DNA from: Rhodoluna limnophila
GTDB lineage: Bacteria > Actinomycetota > Actinomycetes > Actinomycetales > Microbacteriaceae
Direction of reading: 5' to 3'
DNA length: 32,378 nucleotides
NCBI GenBank assembly: GCA_943326655.2
Contig: CALPUC020000001.1
Coordinates: 1-32,378 of the forward strand
Positions 1-8,125 of this stretch are shown in pieces. Positions within the stretch are counted from its first letter, which is position 1. Each line of letters begins with the position of its first letter. The translations under genes were made by a program, and so were the position numbers. The notes beneath the pieces were generated by a model, which did no database searches, was not told the DNA's origin, and saw only the letters and a program-made list of their open reading frames with translations.

Positions 1-672
1 GAAGCTCAGAATTGTCGTGAGACGACTCGTGGTGTTGGCGGCTCTCTCGATGGCGAACACAACGACCGCAATCATCGACATGTAAGCGAGCATGTTGCTA
101 TTGCCGACGATGCCCTGGATTCGCTCATCCGTGAAGAGATTGCCCTGCGTCCAATAGAAGGCAACGGCCGGCGGGTGATCGCCGTCGTAGTTTGGGAAGA
201 ATGGCTCGATTGGCCCCCGAACGACCAGTGCCGCGAAAAGTTCAAACAAGACCGAACCGTAGAGAATCGCTCTCAGTGTGTTGCCAAAAAGCCTGAGTAT
301 TTCACGCCAATCAAATGCCGCTGCCAGGTAGACACCGAAAGTGGTGGTTGCTATTTGAACAACTGCCGCTCCGGCGCTCACGAGAGCATAGTTCGACCAG
401 AGCGACCCGACCAGCATCAAACCCAGCAGGGACGATAGCGGCCAGGGAATACGTTTGACTGTTTCTCGCCAATTGCTTCTAAAAAAACTAATGACAGTCG
501 CGATAAACAGTAAACCGAGAACCACGGCCCAGCCGGCCCAGCCAATAGCGTATCGAACCGCGTCTCCGCCCATCAAAACGAACAAAGCGGAGTAGGCGAT
601 TGCGAATCGTGTTCGATAGCCTGCCGTCGAGCGGTCGACTATCACTCGAATAGATGTGGTGATTGCATCCAT
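1..672 (-). CDS. O-antigen ligase-like polysaccharide membrane protein (3' end cut by window edge)
   Basis: The minus-strand reading frame is open from an ATG at 672 to the window edge, giving 224 residues and no stop. The protein is very hydrophobic, with membrane segments near residues 26-35, 45-63, 80-95, 100-120 and 132-150 and another after 190. Residues 186-193 read QGIVGNSN, resembling the conserved QGxxGNxN segment of the O-antigen ligase / Wzy-like polymerase family (Wzy_C, RfaL). Such proteins polymerise or transfer lipid-linked glycans at the outer face of the membrane. The start codon directly follows the galE stop codon with no gap, so translation is probably coupled to galE. An alternative ATG lies at 668. 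The exact substrate cannot be told; the C-terminal catalytic part is outside the window. Confidence 0.72.
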   Translation of the reverse strand, partial: MDAITTSIRVIVDRSTAGYRTRFAIAYSALFVLMGGDAVRYAIGWAGWAVVLGLLFIATVISFFRSNWRETVKRIPWPLSSLLGLMLVGSLWSNYALVSAGAAVVQIATTTFGVYLAAAFDWREILRLFGNTLRAILYGSVLFELFAALVVRGPIEPFFPNYDGDHPPAVAFYWTQGNLFTDERIQGIVGNSNMLAYMSMIAVVVFAIERAANTTSRLTTILSF

Positions 673-1635
673 CTACTTGTTCTGAGCTTCCCAGACGGAT
701 TTGATTATTTCGTGAAGGTCATATTTCGCTCGCCAGCCGAGGATTTTGTCAATTCGACTCACGTCGGCAGCCAGAAAAGCGGGATCGCCAGGGCGTCTTG
801 GTTCGATCTGCGGCACGATTTCGGTTTTAGAAACGGAAGCCACCTCTCGGATGACTTCTAGAACGCTGGAACCAACTCCGGTACCAACGTTGAAAACGTC
901 GAATGGTCGTTCGTCTCGTTCGAGGTAGTCGATTGCTGCGAGGTGCGCCTCAGCCAAATCGAGAACGTGAACGTAATCACGGACGCAGGTTCCGTCTGGT
1001 GTTGGGTAGTCGCTTCCGAAAACTCGTGGAGTCACACCTTGCTCGAGTGATTGGAACACTATCGGCACCAGGTTCGCGGCCTGTGTATCCACCAACTCCG
1101 GCCAGCCTGTGCCAGCAACGTTGAAGTAGCGCAGGCTAACTTCTCGCAAACCCCACTGAACCGCGGCAGCCTGAACCAGATGCTCTCCATCCAGCTTTGT
1201 TTGTCCGTAGGGGTTGATTGGTTTGCAGTCAAAATCTTCGTTTACCCGAGGCGAGTCTGGAACTCCATAGGTGGCTGCAGAAGATGAAAACACCAATCGG
1301 TCTACTCCGGCCGCACGCATTGCTGCCAAAAGATTCTTCAGGCCACCAACATTTTGCTCTGCGTACCACTCGGGACGTTCAACCGATTCGCCAACCTTTT
1401 TGCGGGCTGCCAGGTGAACTACCGCTTGGACCCCGTGTTCCAAAAAAACGGACGTTAGTTTGTCAATGGCTCCATCGGCGGCTAGGTCGAGTTTTACCAG
1501 TTCTGCGTTTCCAACCCTGGCTTCGATTCCCTCGGAAAGGTCATCAACGACTATGACTTTTTCCCCACGTTGTTGCAGTAATCGGACCACGTGAGATCCG
1601 ATGTATCCGGCACCGCCGGTTAGCAAAACTGTCAT
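673..1635 (-). CDS. galE: UDP-glucose 4-epimerase
   Basis: This 320-residue protein interconverts UDP-glucose and UDP-galactose using bound NAD, supplying galactose precursors for surface glycans. It belongs to the extended short-chain dehydrogenase family. The N-terminal Rossmann motif GGAGYIG is at residues 7-13, a serine-rich SSSAATYG stretch is at 118-124, and the catalytic YGQTK (Tyr143, Lys147) follows. The frame is open further upstream, but the ATG at 1635 places the Rossmann strand right at the N-terminus, as is normal for GalE. A TAGTCT -10-like hexamer seven bases upstream suggests a leaderless message. The gene is followed immediately by the O-antigen-ligase-like gene, which supports a role in polysaccharide synthesis. 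A related NDP-sugar epimerase specificity cannot be excluded. Confidence 0.9.
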   Translation of the reverse strand: MTVLLTGGAGYIGSHVVRLLQQRGEKVIVVDDLSEGIEARVGNAELVKLDLAADGAIDKLTSVFLEHGVQAVVHLAARKKVGESVERPEWYAEQNVGGLKNLLAAMRAAGVDRLVFSSSAATYGVPDSPRVNEDFDCKPINPYGQTKLDGEHLVQAAAVQWGLREVSLRYFNVAGTGWPELVDTQAANLVPIVFQSLEQGVTPRVFGSDYPTPDGTCVRDYVHVLDLAEAHLAAIDYLERDERPFDVFNVGTGVGSSVLEVIREVASVSKTEIVPQIEPRRPGDPAFLAADVSRIDKILGWRAKYDLHEIIKSVWEAQNK

Positions 1636-1642
1636 ATCTTTT

Positions 1643-1648
1643 AGACTA
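1643..1648 (-). promoter_or_regulatory. Candidate -10 box for leaderless galE transcription
   Basis: On the minus strand TAGTCT (pattern TAnnnT) lies seven bases before the galE ATG at 1635. That would put the transcription start at or next to the start codon, as is common in actinobacteria. I found no convincing -35 box at 16-18 bases and no ribosome binding site. Confidence 0.35.
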
Positions 1649-1725
1649 CCAAAGGCGATTAAACAGGCTTCAACACAGGGTTTAGAGTTGGATTTCGCAT
1701 TTTGGGAATTTGGTAATAACATCGA

Positions 1726-1756
1726 TGTAATTACACCGCGGTTAGTTCGGCCGCGG
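1726..1756. promoter_or_regulatory. Dyads in the galE-whiB2 divergent region
   Basis: A perfect 10-base palindrome TGTAATTACA is at 1726-1735. It is followed by two copies of CCGCGG at 1736-1741 and 1751-1756, separated by nine bases, which can pair as a hairpin. The site lies between the divergent galE and whiB2 starts. An operator or a leader hairpin is plausible, but no known regulator site is recognised. Confidence 0.35.
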
Positions 1757-1770
1757 GCAGAGTTAGGTTG

Positions 1771-2079
1771 ATGATGCGAGACGAAAACGGAATACCAGCA
1801 AACTGGTTTGTTGACCCACAATTCCTTGGTGTCGCGGGGGCATACGCTACCGACGATGACAATCCACTATCTTGGCAAGCCGAAGCGGTTTGTGCCGAAA
1901 CCGACCCAGAATTGTTCTTCCCCGAGAAGGGCGGCTCAACTCGCGAAGCTAAGCGAATCTGTGCTGGCTGCGACGTCAAGGCACAGTGTCTTGAATACGC
2001 ATTAGCCAACGACGAGCGATTTGGTATCTGGGGTGGCCTTTCCGAGCGTGAGCGTCGCAAATTGAAGAAGCGCGCCTAA
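1771..2079 (+). CDS. whiB2: WhiB2-type iron-sulfur transcriptional regulator
   Basis: This WhiB-family protein has four cysteines at residues 41, 64, 67 and 73 (C-x22-CxxC-x5-C) that should hold a [4Fe-4S] cluster. The GIWGGLS turn and a basic tail follow, the part that contacts DNA in the family. The FFPEKGGSTREAKRIC segment and the N-terminal WFVDP segment match the WhiB2/WhmD branch, which controls septation and sporulation division in other actinobacteria. It sits upstream of the glycosyltransferase and divergent from galE, close to the setting of Rv3260c. The start is uncertain: TTG 1768, ATG 1771 and ATG 1774 are consecutive, and a TTAGG just upstream fits 1774 best by spacing. The family assignment is firm; the WhiB2 label rests on sequence similarity and synteny. 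Confidence 0.88.
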   Translation: MMRDENGIPANWFVDPQFLGVAGAYATDDDNPLSWQAEAVCAETDPELFFPEKGGSTREAKRICAGCDVKAQCLEYALANDERFGIWGGLSERERRKLKKRA

Positions 2080-2099
2080 TAACTCCCCGGAGTTAGATC

Positions 2100-4868
2100 G
2101 TGGCCAAGCAGGTAACCGCAATTCTCGTCGTACACGACGAGGCAGTTTTGGCACAGCGGGCTCTACTCGCAATTCAAAAACAAACCGTTTCACCAGACCG
2201 TATCTTGGTGATGGACTCATCAAAATCACCAATAGATTTGCAGCCGACGGTTCGAGTTTCGCCAAAATCACGTCTCGGCGAGATTGTGAACGAGGCTATC
2301 TCAGATCTCGAAGTAACTGAGGACCACTGGATTTGGCTGGTGCACGACGACAGTGAACCGAAACCAACGGCACTTTTCGAACTTCTCCAGGCAACTGAAA
2401 ACTCTGAAACGATTGCCCTAGTCGGCCCCATGCAACTTTCCACCCAAGACAATCGCAAGATTGTTCAACTCGGGTTGACCCTGTCTCGTTTCGGAGAACT
2501 AATCAGCCCAATTAGCGGGCAGCTCGACCAATCGCAACACGATCGAGTTTCCGATGCCTTCGCCATCTCGACTTCGGGAATGCTCGTGAGAAGCGACGTT
2601 TACGAAAAGGTGGGCGGCCTTAATTCCAAGGTTCCGGCACTCGCGGAAGACTTTGATTTTTCGATGAGAGTAAGACGTCACGGATTTCGGGTCGTAGTTG
2701 CTCCTCGAGCGAAAATCGTGCACGGAGGATTATCTCTAGCGGGTAAGCGAAAGGGTGGTTGGCTCAAAGGCAGCCCCAAAACTGCCAATCGCAGAGCTGT
2801 GATTAGTCTTCACCTGGTACACGATTCACCCGTCTTAGCTTTGCTCTACTGGCTGCTACTGCCTTTACTAACCATTTATCGGGTTTTCTGGAGATTGGCC
2901 GAGAAGCGCCCCGGGCATATCGGCGCTGAACTTCGAGCGGGTTTCTGGGGTTTCCTGACCATGCCCAAGCAACTGGCATCGAGAGCGAACGCGGGGCACC
3001 TTGCCACGCGAACTCTCAAACCGCTTCGAGCTAGTTGGCAGGAGGTTACCGCTCACCGGCGGGCCGATTTGGAGGCCGAAGAGTCTGCTAACTCTTTGGC
3101 CGCATTTGAACGCGGCGATCATGAGTTAGTTCTCGAGGAGCGCGGTAAAAACTTCAACCAGGCGGCCGGATGGATTTTCGTGGCACTGTTTCTGGCGCTG
3201 TCTTGGAAGACGTTCCCTCTTGCATCTGCACTTCAAGGGGGTTCGGCACTTCCACTGGCCCAAGACTGGTTCAGCTTATTTGCTCGAGCAGGCGCCAGCT
3301 GGCAACCGATTGGAACCGGTTTTTTTGGTCCTTCTGACCCATTTAACTGGGTGTTACTCAGCCTGGGTTCGCTAACTTTTTGGGCTCCGAATTTGTCTCT
3401 CGTGCTCCTTTTATGGACGGCCAAGGCGCTTGCGTTCATGACCGCTTGGAAGGCGCTTTCTTTAATCACAGTCAGGGCCTGGCAAAGAAATGTAGGAGCC
3501 GCGGCTTATGCCCTTCTTCCAGCTCTTGCCGTTTCGGTTGATTATGGTGAATTCCCTGCCATAATCGCCACCATCATTCTTCCGTGGCTGGTTTACTCCG
3601 TCGCGCGCGCAGCGGGCCTGGGTCGAAGCGGTTCCGCTCGATCAGACTCACGCACTTGGTCGTGGGTCGGGCTTTCGGGCGTTCTCCTAGCAATACTCGG
3701 CGCCGCCTCACCTCCTGCCGCAATGCTGGGTCTAGTGGCTTTGGCGCTGGTTGCCTTCACCAAAATTCGCCGATTCGGTTATCTGCTGTGGATACCATTG
3801 CCACTGGCCGTCATCTATCTGCCACTGTTTTCGTACCTGGTTTTCGGTCTCGGACAACCGCTGGCGCTTCTAGCCGAACCAACAGTGGGAGTGACGACCA
3901 AGTCATCGCCGCTCGAGGCACTTATCGATATCGCCGATTGGGCTACCTGGCCGTTGGCGGTGATTGTGGTCTGCGCGCTCGGCTCTCTATTGGTGAAACG
4001 CTGGGTTGTGAGTTTGGTGCTGGCTGGCTTTGGCGTATTGGCGTTTGCAACCTTGATGTTCACTCAATCGCTCGAATTTACCGCAGATCTAGTTTCGGCA
4101 AAGAGTGGTCTCAGCAGCGTAGTCAGTAGCGGACACTCGGTAGCTGCGGTGGTCGGTCTTGTGCTGATTGCCCTGACCGTACACTTTTTGTCGTCGATTA
4201 GGCAAAAAACTGTGCTCGTTCTCCTAGCCGCAGTAATTTCGGTGTCGCTAATGCCTTCTAGTTTCATAGCAGCCACCGGCACCTCGCAGCTTTCGGCGGT
4301 GGATGATGGAGTGGTTCCCCTGCTGCTTCAAAAGCAGGCTGATCAGGGTACCGATCTGCGACTGCTGGTTGTAAATCAGAGTGAGGGTGAACTCCGCGCA
4401 GAAATCACTGAGCTATCGGGAACGCACCTGGAAGATTCAAACCTCGCCTATCGGTTTGCCGGTCTCAGAACATCCCAATCCACGGAGAATCAGCAACTCG
4501 CTCAGGTAATTGCCGATCTGGCAGCTGGAAATGGCGCAGCCAATGGTGAAACACTGATTGCCAACCAAATCGGATACATCCTTGTACCGAACAAAACTGA
4601 GAACGCTAATCTTGTCTCTTCTCTAGAATCGTCCACTTTGCTCGAGGGGGCTGGGCTGACCCCATTCGGTGATCTTTGGAGGGTCGTGGGCACTTCGGCC
4701 GAGAACGTCCCATCCAGCGAACAGAGCCCTTGGTCGATCACCAAGATCGCCCAGTTAATGGCATTGCTGGGATTTGTTCTCCTCGCCATCCCAGCTAGAC
4801 CTCGGGTACGCCGCGTCAAGGACAGCACGATATTTATTGACCAAAGTGAGAGTGAACTAGATGTTTAA
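2100..4868 (+). CDS. Large family-2 glycosyltransferase with multi-pass membrane C-terminus
   Basis: This is a 922-residue protein. Residues 1 to about 240 form a GT-A glycosyltransferase 2 domain: an N-terminal nucleotide-binding strand, VHDDSEP with Asp83/Asp84 as the likely metal-binding motif, and AEDFDFSMR (Glu183, Asp184) as the likely catalytic acid region. From about 245 the protein becomes hydrophobic with many membrane segments, then has a region of about 200 residues (roughly 700-880) likely outside the membrane, and a final helix near 885-905. GTG at 2100 is supported by GGAG at 2089-2092. The stop overlaps the next gene by eight bases, so it is likely translated together with the DUF5719 gene. 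It presumably transfers sugar to a membrane-linked acceptor for the cell envelope; donor and acceptor are unknown. Confidence 0.85.
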   Translation: MAKQVTAILVVHDEAVLAQRALLAIQKQTVSPDRILVMDSSKSPIDLQPTVRVSPKSRLGEIVNEAISDLEVTEDHWIWLVHDDSEPKPTALFELLQATENSETIALVGPMQLSTQDNRKIVQLGLTLSRFGELISPISGQLDQSQHDRVSDAFAISTSGMLVRSDVYEKVGGLNSKVPALAEDFDFSMRVRRHGFRVVVAPRAKIVHGGLSLAGKRKGGWLKGSPKTANRRAVISLHLVHDSPVLALLYWLLLPLLTIYRVFWRLAEKRPGHIGAELRAGFWGFLTMPKQLASRANAGHLATRTLKPLRASWQEVTAHRRADLEAEESANSLAAFERGDHELVLEERGKNFNQAAGWIFVALFLALSWKTFPLASALQGGSALPLAQDWFSLFARAGASWQPIGTGFFGPSDPFNWVLLSLGSLTFWAPNLSLVLLLWTAKALAFMTAWKALSLITVRAWQRNVGAAAYALLPALAVSVDYGEFPAIIATIILPWLVYSVARAAGLGRSGSARSDSRTWSWVGLSGVLLAILGAASPPAAMLGLVALALVAFTKIRRFGYLLWIPLPLAVIYLPLFSYLVFGLGQPLALLAEPTVGVTTKSSPLEALIDIADWATWPLAVIVVCALGSLLVKRWVVSLVLAGFGVLAFATLMFTQSLEFTADLVSAKSGLSSVVSSGHSVAAVVGLVLIALTVHFLSSIRQKTVLVLLAAVISVSLMPSSFIAATGTSQLSAVDDGVVPLLLQKQADQGTDLRLLVVNQSEGELRAEITELSGTHLEDSNLAYRFAGLRTSQSTENQQLAQVIADLAAGNGAANGETLIANQIGYILVPNKTENANLVSSLESSTLLEGAGLTPFGDLWRVVGTSAENVPSSEQSPWSITKIAQLMALLGFVLLAIPARPRVRRVKDSTIFIDQSESELDV

Positions 4869-6210
4869 GAGATTGCTCTCGTTGGTTTTGGTTGTAGGTG
4901 TTGGGGCGGCACTGCTCACCCTGGTGGAAATTCCTCGTCTACAAATAGGTTCGGTAAATGAAGGTCAAATGGTTTCGGTCGAACCCAAACAGCCCCAGCT
5001 CATATGCCCAGGTCCGGTTTATGTGAACGGTGGAGACACAGGCCTAAAGCTCGGCAACTTTACGCAGTCGGGTCTATCGGTCATTTCGGGAATGGACGGA
5101 CGGAAACCACTGCTCAGCAACGAATTCGCAGCTAGAACAATCGACGGGCAAAAAGCCGATTCTAGAGAATTTCACGCAGTTCAGTCTCAACTGGCACGGC
5201 AGAAATTGGCTGGCGGTCTAGCAGCTACAAACTGCATCCCCGGCCAAAACGAAGCCTGGTTTGTGGCCGGCGATAACAGCGTCGGTAGAGAAGCCCTCTT
5301 AATCCTGGTAAATCCTTCAACGGTTGATGCAACCGTAAGTTTGCAGATATTAGGAACGGATGGACCGATTCAGGGCGCCGGTCTGAGCGGTATTTCAGCT
5401 CCTGCAGGAAAGGTCACCGTGTTGCCGCTGGCTGCATTCGCGCCGAAGGTATCGACATTCGCCGTGCAGGTTTCAAGTAGGGGCGCTGCATTGGGAATGT
5501 GGTTACAGCAGAAGACAATTCGCGGGCTAACCCCCGGCGGGCTAGATTTAGTGGGCTCTTCTCCGGACGCGCAGAAAACAGTTCAAATCCCTGGGCTCTT
5601 TATAAGAGCATCGGAAGCGCTGAGAACGTTGGCCGCCAACGACCTAGATTATGGCGACACGAAGACTTATCTCAGAGTGGTTGCTCCGGGAAATAAAGAT
5701 GCAACCTTTACGGCTCAAGTTCAGGGTGCCGATGGAGCTAGCTTCGGAACTGTGATTCAAGGCACGGTCGCTGCTGGCACGGTCAGAGATTTTGAACTCA
5801 ACGACCTGGCAGATGGAAACTACATTGTCCAAATTGACTCCAACGAGCCGGTACTCGCTTCGGCAAGTTTCAATCGAATTGCTTCGGGGCAGCCAGACTT
5901 AGCCTGGGCAACCGCAGTGAACGCCACCAAACTAAACGCCGGGTTCGTAACTGTTCCAGGCGCTTTCAGCCGGCTCTCGATAGCCAACCCAGGGGAGCGC
6001 GCTGGAAGTTTTACGCTAAACGGTAGAACTCAAACTATTCCGGCCGCTTCAAACGTCGAGGTAATTCTCAGCGGGGGAACACCATACCAACTCACTTCTA
6101 CAGTGCCGGTGGCGGCAAGTACGGTTATCGACATTTCTTCGGCAATTGCCGTTGTTCCGGTACTCGACTACCGCTCGGTTGCCGGGCAGCTAAGAGTAAT
6201 CGTTCGCTAA
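4861..6210 (+). CDS. DUF5719 family secreted or membrane-anchored protein
   Basis: A 449-residue protein whose N-terminus has a basic start and one hydrophobic segment (about residues 5-24), so it is probably exported and anchored by an uncleaved signal. The rest is rich in Gly, Ser, Thr, Val and Ala with predicted beta character, including an LVNPSTVDATVSLQILG strand region and repeated Ala/Gly-rich strands typical of DUF5719. The family has no established function. It overlaps the upstream glycosyltransferase by eight bases, and the pairing of these two genes next to whiB2 is, as I recall, conserved in actinobacteria. A role as an outer partner of the glycosyltransferase is inference. The gene ends converging on the pseudo-zincin gene with a four-base overlap (6207-6210). 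Confidence 0.8.
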   Translation: MFKRLLSLVLVVGVGAALLTLVEIPRLQIGSVNEGQMVSVEPKQPQLICPGPVYVNGGDTGLKLGNFTQSGLSVISGMDGRKPLLSNEFAARTIDGQKADSREFHAVQSQLARQKLAGGLAATNCIPGQNEAWFVAGDNSVGREALLILVNPSTVDATVSLQILGTDGPIQGAGLSGISAPAGKVTVLPLAAFAPKVSTFAVQVSSRGAALGMWLQQKTIRGLTPGGLDLVGSSPDAQKTVQIPGLFIRASEALRTLAANDLDYGDTKTYLRVVAPGNKDATFTAQVQGADGASFGTVIQGTVAAGTVRDFELNDLADGNYIVQIDSNEPVLASASFNRIASGQPDLAWATAVNATKLNAGFVTVPGAFSRLSIANPGERAGSFTLNGRTQTIPAASNVEVILSGGTPYQLTSTVPVAASTVIDISSAIAVVPVLDYRSVAGQLRVIVR

Positions 6211-6611
6211 CGTTTGAACTGATCCGGAATTAGATCGTCTGGGTTTTTACCAATAAGCTCCGCCGCCGCTTGAAAAACATACTGTTCAATGTGAAAGCGT
6301 TCGTCTAGGCGATCGGTTCGGCGGTGGTGCGTCATGCGCTCTATCGGTAGCCGATAGATTGTGATTCGAAAAGTTTTCGTGTTCACGCTGTATCTTGGAA
6401 CTTCGCTTTTTGGATCGGCAGTTACGTCGGTCTCGGCCAACCGGTAGTCGAGTTTTGACAACTCTTCTGGCCAGGAGTTGCGAAGAAAATCCACGGTCTG
6501 AGAGACCACAGTTTCGAAGAAACTCAGCGATCGACCAGCGCCGAGGTGCGCAAGCAGCGAACCTCGAGCCGTGCGCCCGTGTCGCTCTCGCTTTGCCCTT
6601 ATCTCTGCCAC
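6207..6611 (-). CDS. Zincin-like (metallopeptidase family) protein lacking HExxH
   Basis: About 134 residues if GTG 6611 is used, or 145 from ATG 6644. The N-terminal RxxRHGRxxRG motif and the ITIYRLPIE strand match the actinobacterial 'metallopeptidase family' protein found beside whiB2 (Rv3259-like, zincin PF06262 relatives). Where catalytic members have HExxH inside a VxHEIxHHFG helix, this one reads VFQAAAELIG, so His, Glu and His are all replaced. It is therefore unlikely to be a zinc protease. ATG 6644 would overlap the divergent ahcY start by two bases, so the GTG is chosen, but this is not certain. The gene ends converging on DUF5719 with a four-base overlap. Confidence 0.72.
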   Translation of the reverse strand: MAEIRAKRERHGRTARGSLLAHLGAGRSLSFFETVVSQTVDFLRNSWPEELSKLDYRLAETDVTADPKSEVPRYSVNTKTFRITIYRLPIERMTHHRRTDRLDERFHIEQYVFQAAAELIGKNPDDLIPDQFKR

Positions 6612-6630
6612 AAACGTGAGTTTACTGCGG

Positions 6631-6636
6631 TAACCT
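6631..6636 (+). promoter_or_regulatory. Candidate -10 box for leaderless ahcY
   Basis: TAACCT (TAnnnT) is followed by exactly six bases and then the ahcY ATG at 6643. No Shine-Dalgarno sequence is visible. This geometry is the hallmark of leaderless actinobacterial transcripts, so transcription probably starts at the A of the start codon. Confidence 0.45.
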
Positions 6637-6642
6637 TTATTC

Positions 6643-8109
6643 ATGCAGAAGACCGACTTTGAGTACCGTGTTGCTGACCTTTCGCTAGCTGAGGCGGGCC
6701 GCCACCAAATTCGTCTGGCCGAAAATGAGATGCCCGGGCTAATGAGCCTTCGCGAGGAGTTCGGTAGCGAAAAACCTCTTACCGGAGCTCGCATTGCGGG
6801 ATCGCTTCACATGACTGTTCAAACCGCCGTGCTGATTGAGACTCTGGTGGCACTTGGTGCCAAGGTGCGCTGGGCTTCTTGCAACATTTTTTCAACCCAG
6901 GACGAAGCTGCCGCTGCCGCTGTAGTCGGCAATGGCAGTGAGGCTGCCCCGGCCGGAGTGCCAGTTTTCGCCTGGAAGGGCGAGAGCTTGGAAGAATACT
7001 GGTGGTGCACCGAACGTATCTTCGATTGGTCAGCCGAAGCGCGGGCCGAAGGCGCAGATTACATCGGCCCAAACCTAATCCTTGATGACGGCGGGGACGC
7101 AACCTTGCTCGTACACAAGGGGCGAGAGTATGAACTCGCTGGCTCGGTACCTGCTAGCGGCGCCGATGACTCGCACGAGTTCTCGATAATCCTTGAATTA
7201 CTTCGATCAACTCTCAAGGTGAGTAAAGACCGTTTCACTCGCATTGCTCAGGAACTAATCGGTGTGACCGAGGAAACCACGACCGGAGTTCACCGCCTAT
7301 ACGAGCTCTTCCAAGACGGGCAGCTGTTGTTCCCTGGAATCAACGTGAACGACTCGGTTACCAAATCTAAGTTCGACAACAAGTACGGAATTCGCCACTC
7401 GCTCCCAGACGGCATCAACCGTGCCACCGACGTTTTGATTGGCGGCAAGACCGTTTTCATTGCCGGATACGGTGATGTTGGAAAAGGCGCTGCCGAAGCT
7501 ATGGTTGGCCAGGGCGCCCGAGTGATAGTTAGTGAAGTTGACCCGATTTGCGCCTTACAAGCGGCCATGGACGGCTACCAGGTAGCAACTATCGAGTCGG
7601 TTGTGGACCTTGTAGACATTTTCGTAACCGCAACCGGGAACCACGCTGTCATTAAAACCGAACACATTGAACGCATGAAGCACCTTGCGATAATCGCCAA
7701 CATTGGCCACTTCGATAACGAAATCGATATGGATGGCTTGGCGAAAATCAAAGGCGTTGAAAAAATCGAGATCAAGCCGCAGGTTCACGAGTGGCGACTG
7801 CCGTCGGGGCGATCGGTACTGGTGCTGTCGGAAGGTCGTCTGATGAACCTCGGAAATGCTACCGGGCACCCTAGTTTTGTGATGAGCAACTCATTCACCA
7901 ACCAGGTCTTGGCGCAATTGGAGCTCTACACCAAGCCCGAAAGCTATCCAATCGGGGTGTACGTGCTGCCAAAAGCCCTCGACGAAAAAGTTGCCCGTTT
8001 ACATCTGGCCGCTCTTGGTGTGGAATTAACACAGTTGACTCCTTCACAGGCACGCTACATCGGCGTTCCGGTTGAAGGCCCATACAAGGTAGACCACTAC
8101 CGTTACTAA
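6643..8109 (+). CDS. ahcY: Adenosylhomocysteinase (S-adenosylhomocysteine hydrolase)
   Basis: This 488-residue cytosolic enzyme splits S-adenosylhomocysteine into adenosine and homocysteine, removing the inhibitory product of methylation and feeding the methionine cycle. The NAD-binding GYGDVGKG is at residues 275-282. The substrate-site NDSVTKSKFDN segment is at 236-246, and the C-terminus ends KVDHYRY, typical of the family (the tail Lys and Tyr complete the neighbour's NAD site). The length matches the longer bacterial form with the insert after residue 150. It lies directly upstream of mtrA, as sahH does near mtrA in mycobacteria, though here no thymidylate kinase gene lies between them. 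Confidence 0.97.
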   Translation: MQKTDFEYRVADLSLAEAGRHQIRLAENEMPGLMSLREEFGSEKPLTGARIAGSLHMTVQTAVLIETLVALGAKVRWASCNIFSTQDEAAAAAVVGNGSEAAPAGVPVFAWKGESLEEYWWCTERIFDWSAEARAEGADYIGPNLILDDGGDATLLVHKGREYELAGSVPASGADDSHEFSIILELLRSTLKVSKDRFTRIAQELIGVTEETTTGVHRLYELFQDGQLLFPGINVNDSVTKSKFDNKYGIRHSLPDGINRATDVLIGGKTVFIAGYGDVGKGAAEAMVGQGARVIVSEVDPICALQAAMDGYQVATIESVVDLVDIFVTATGNHAVIKTEHIERMKHLAIIANIGHFDNEIDMDGLAKIKGVEKIEIKPQVHEWRLPSGRSVLVLSEGRLMNLGNATGHPSFVMSNSFTNQVLAQLELYTKPESYPIGVYVLPKALDEKVARLHLAALGVELTQLTPSQARYIGVPVEGPYKVDHYRY

Positions 8110-8125
8110 AGGCGCAATTTATAAA

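Noticed and set aside
3584..4129. 181-residue plus-strand frame within the glycosyltransferase gene
   Set aside because: Arg/Ser-rich shifted reading of the membrane part of the glycosyltransferase.
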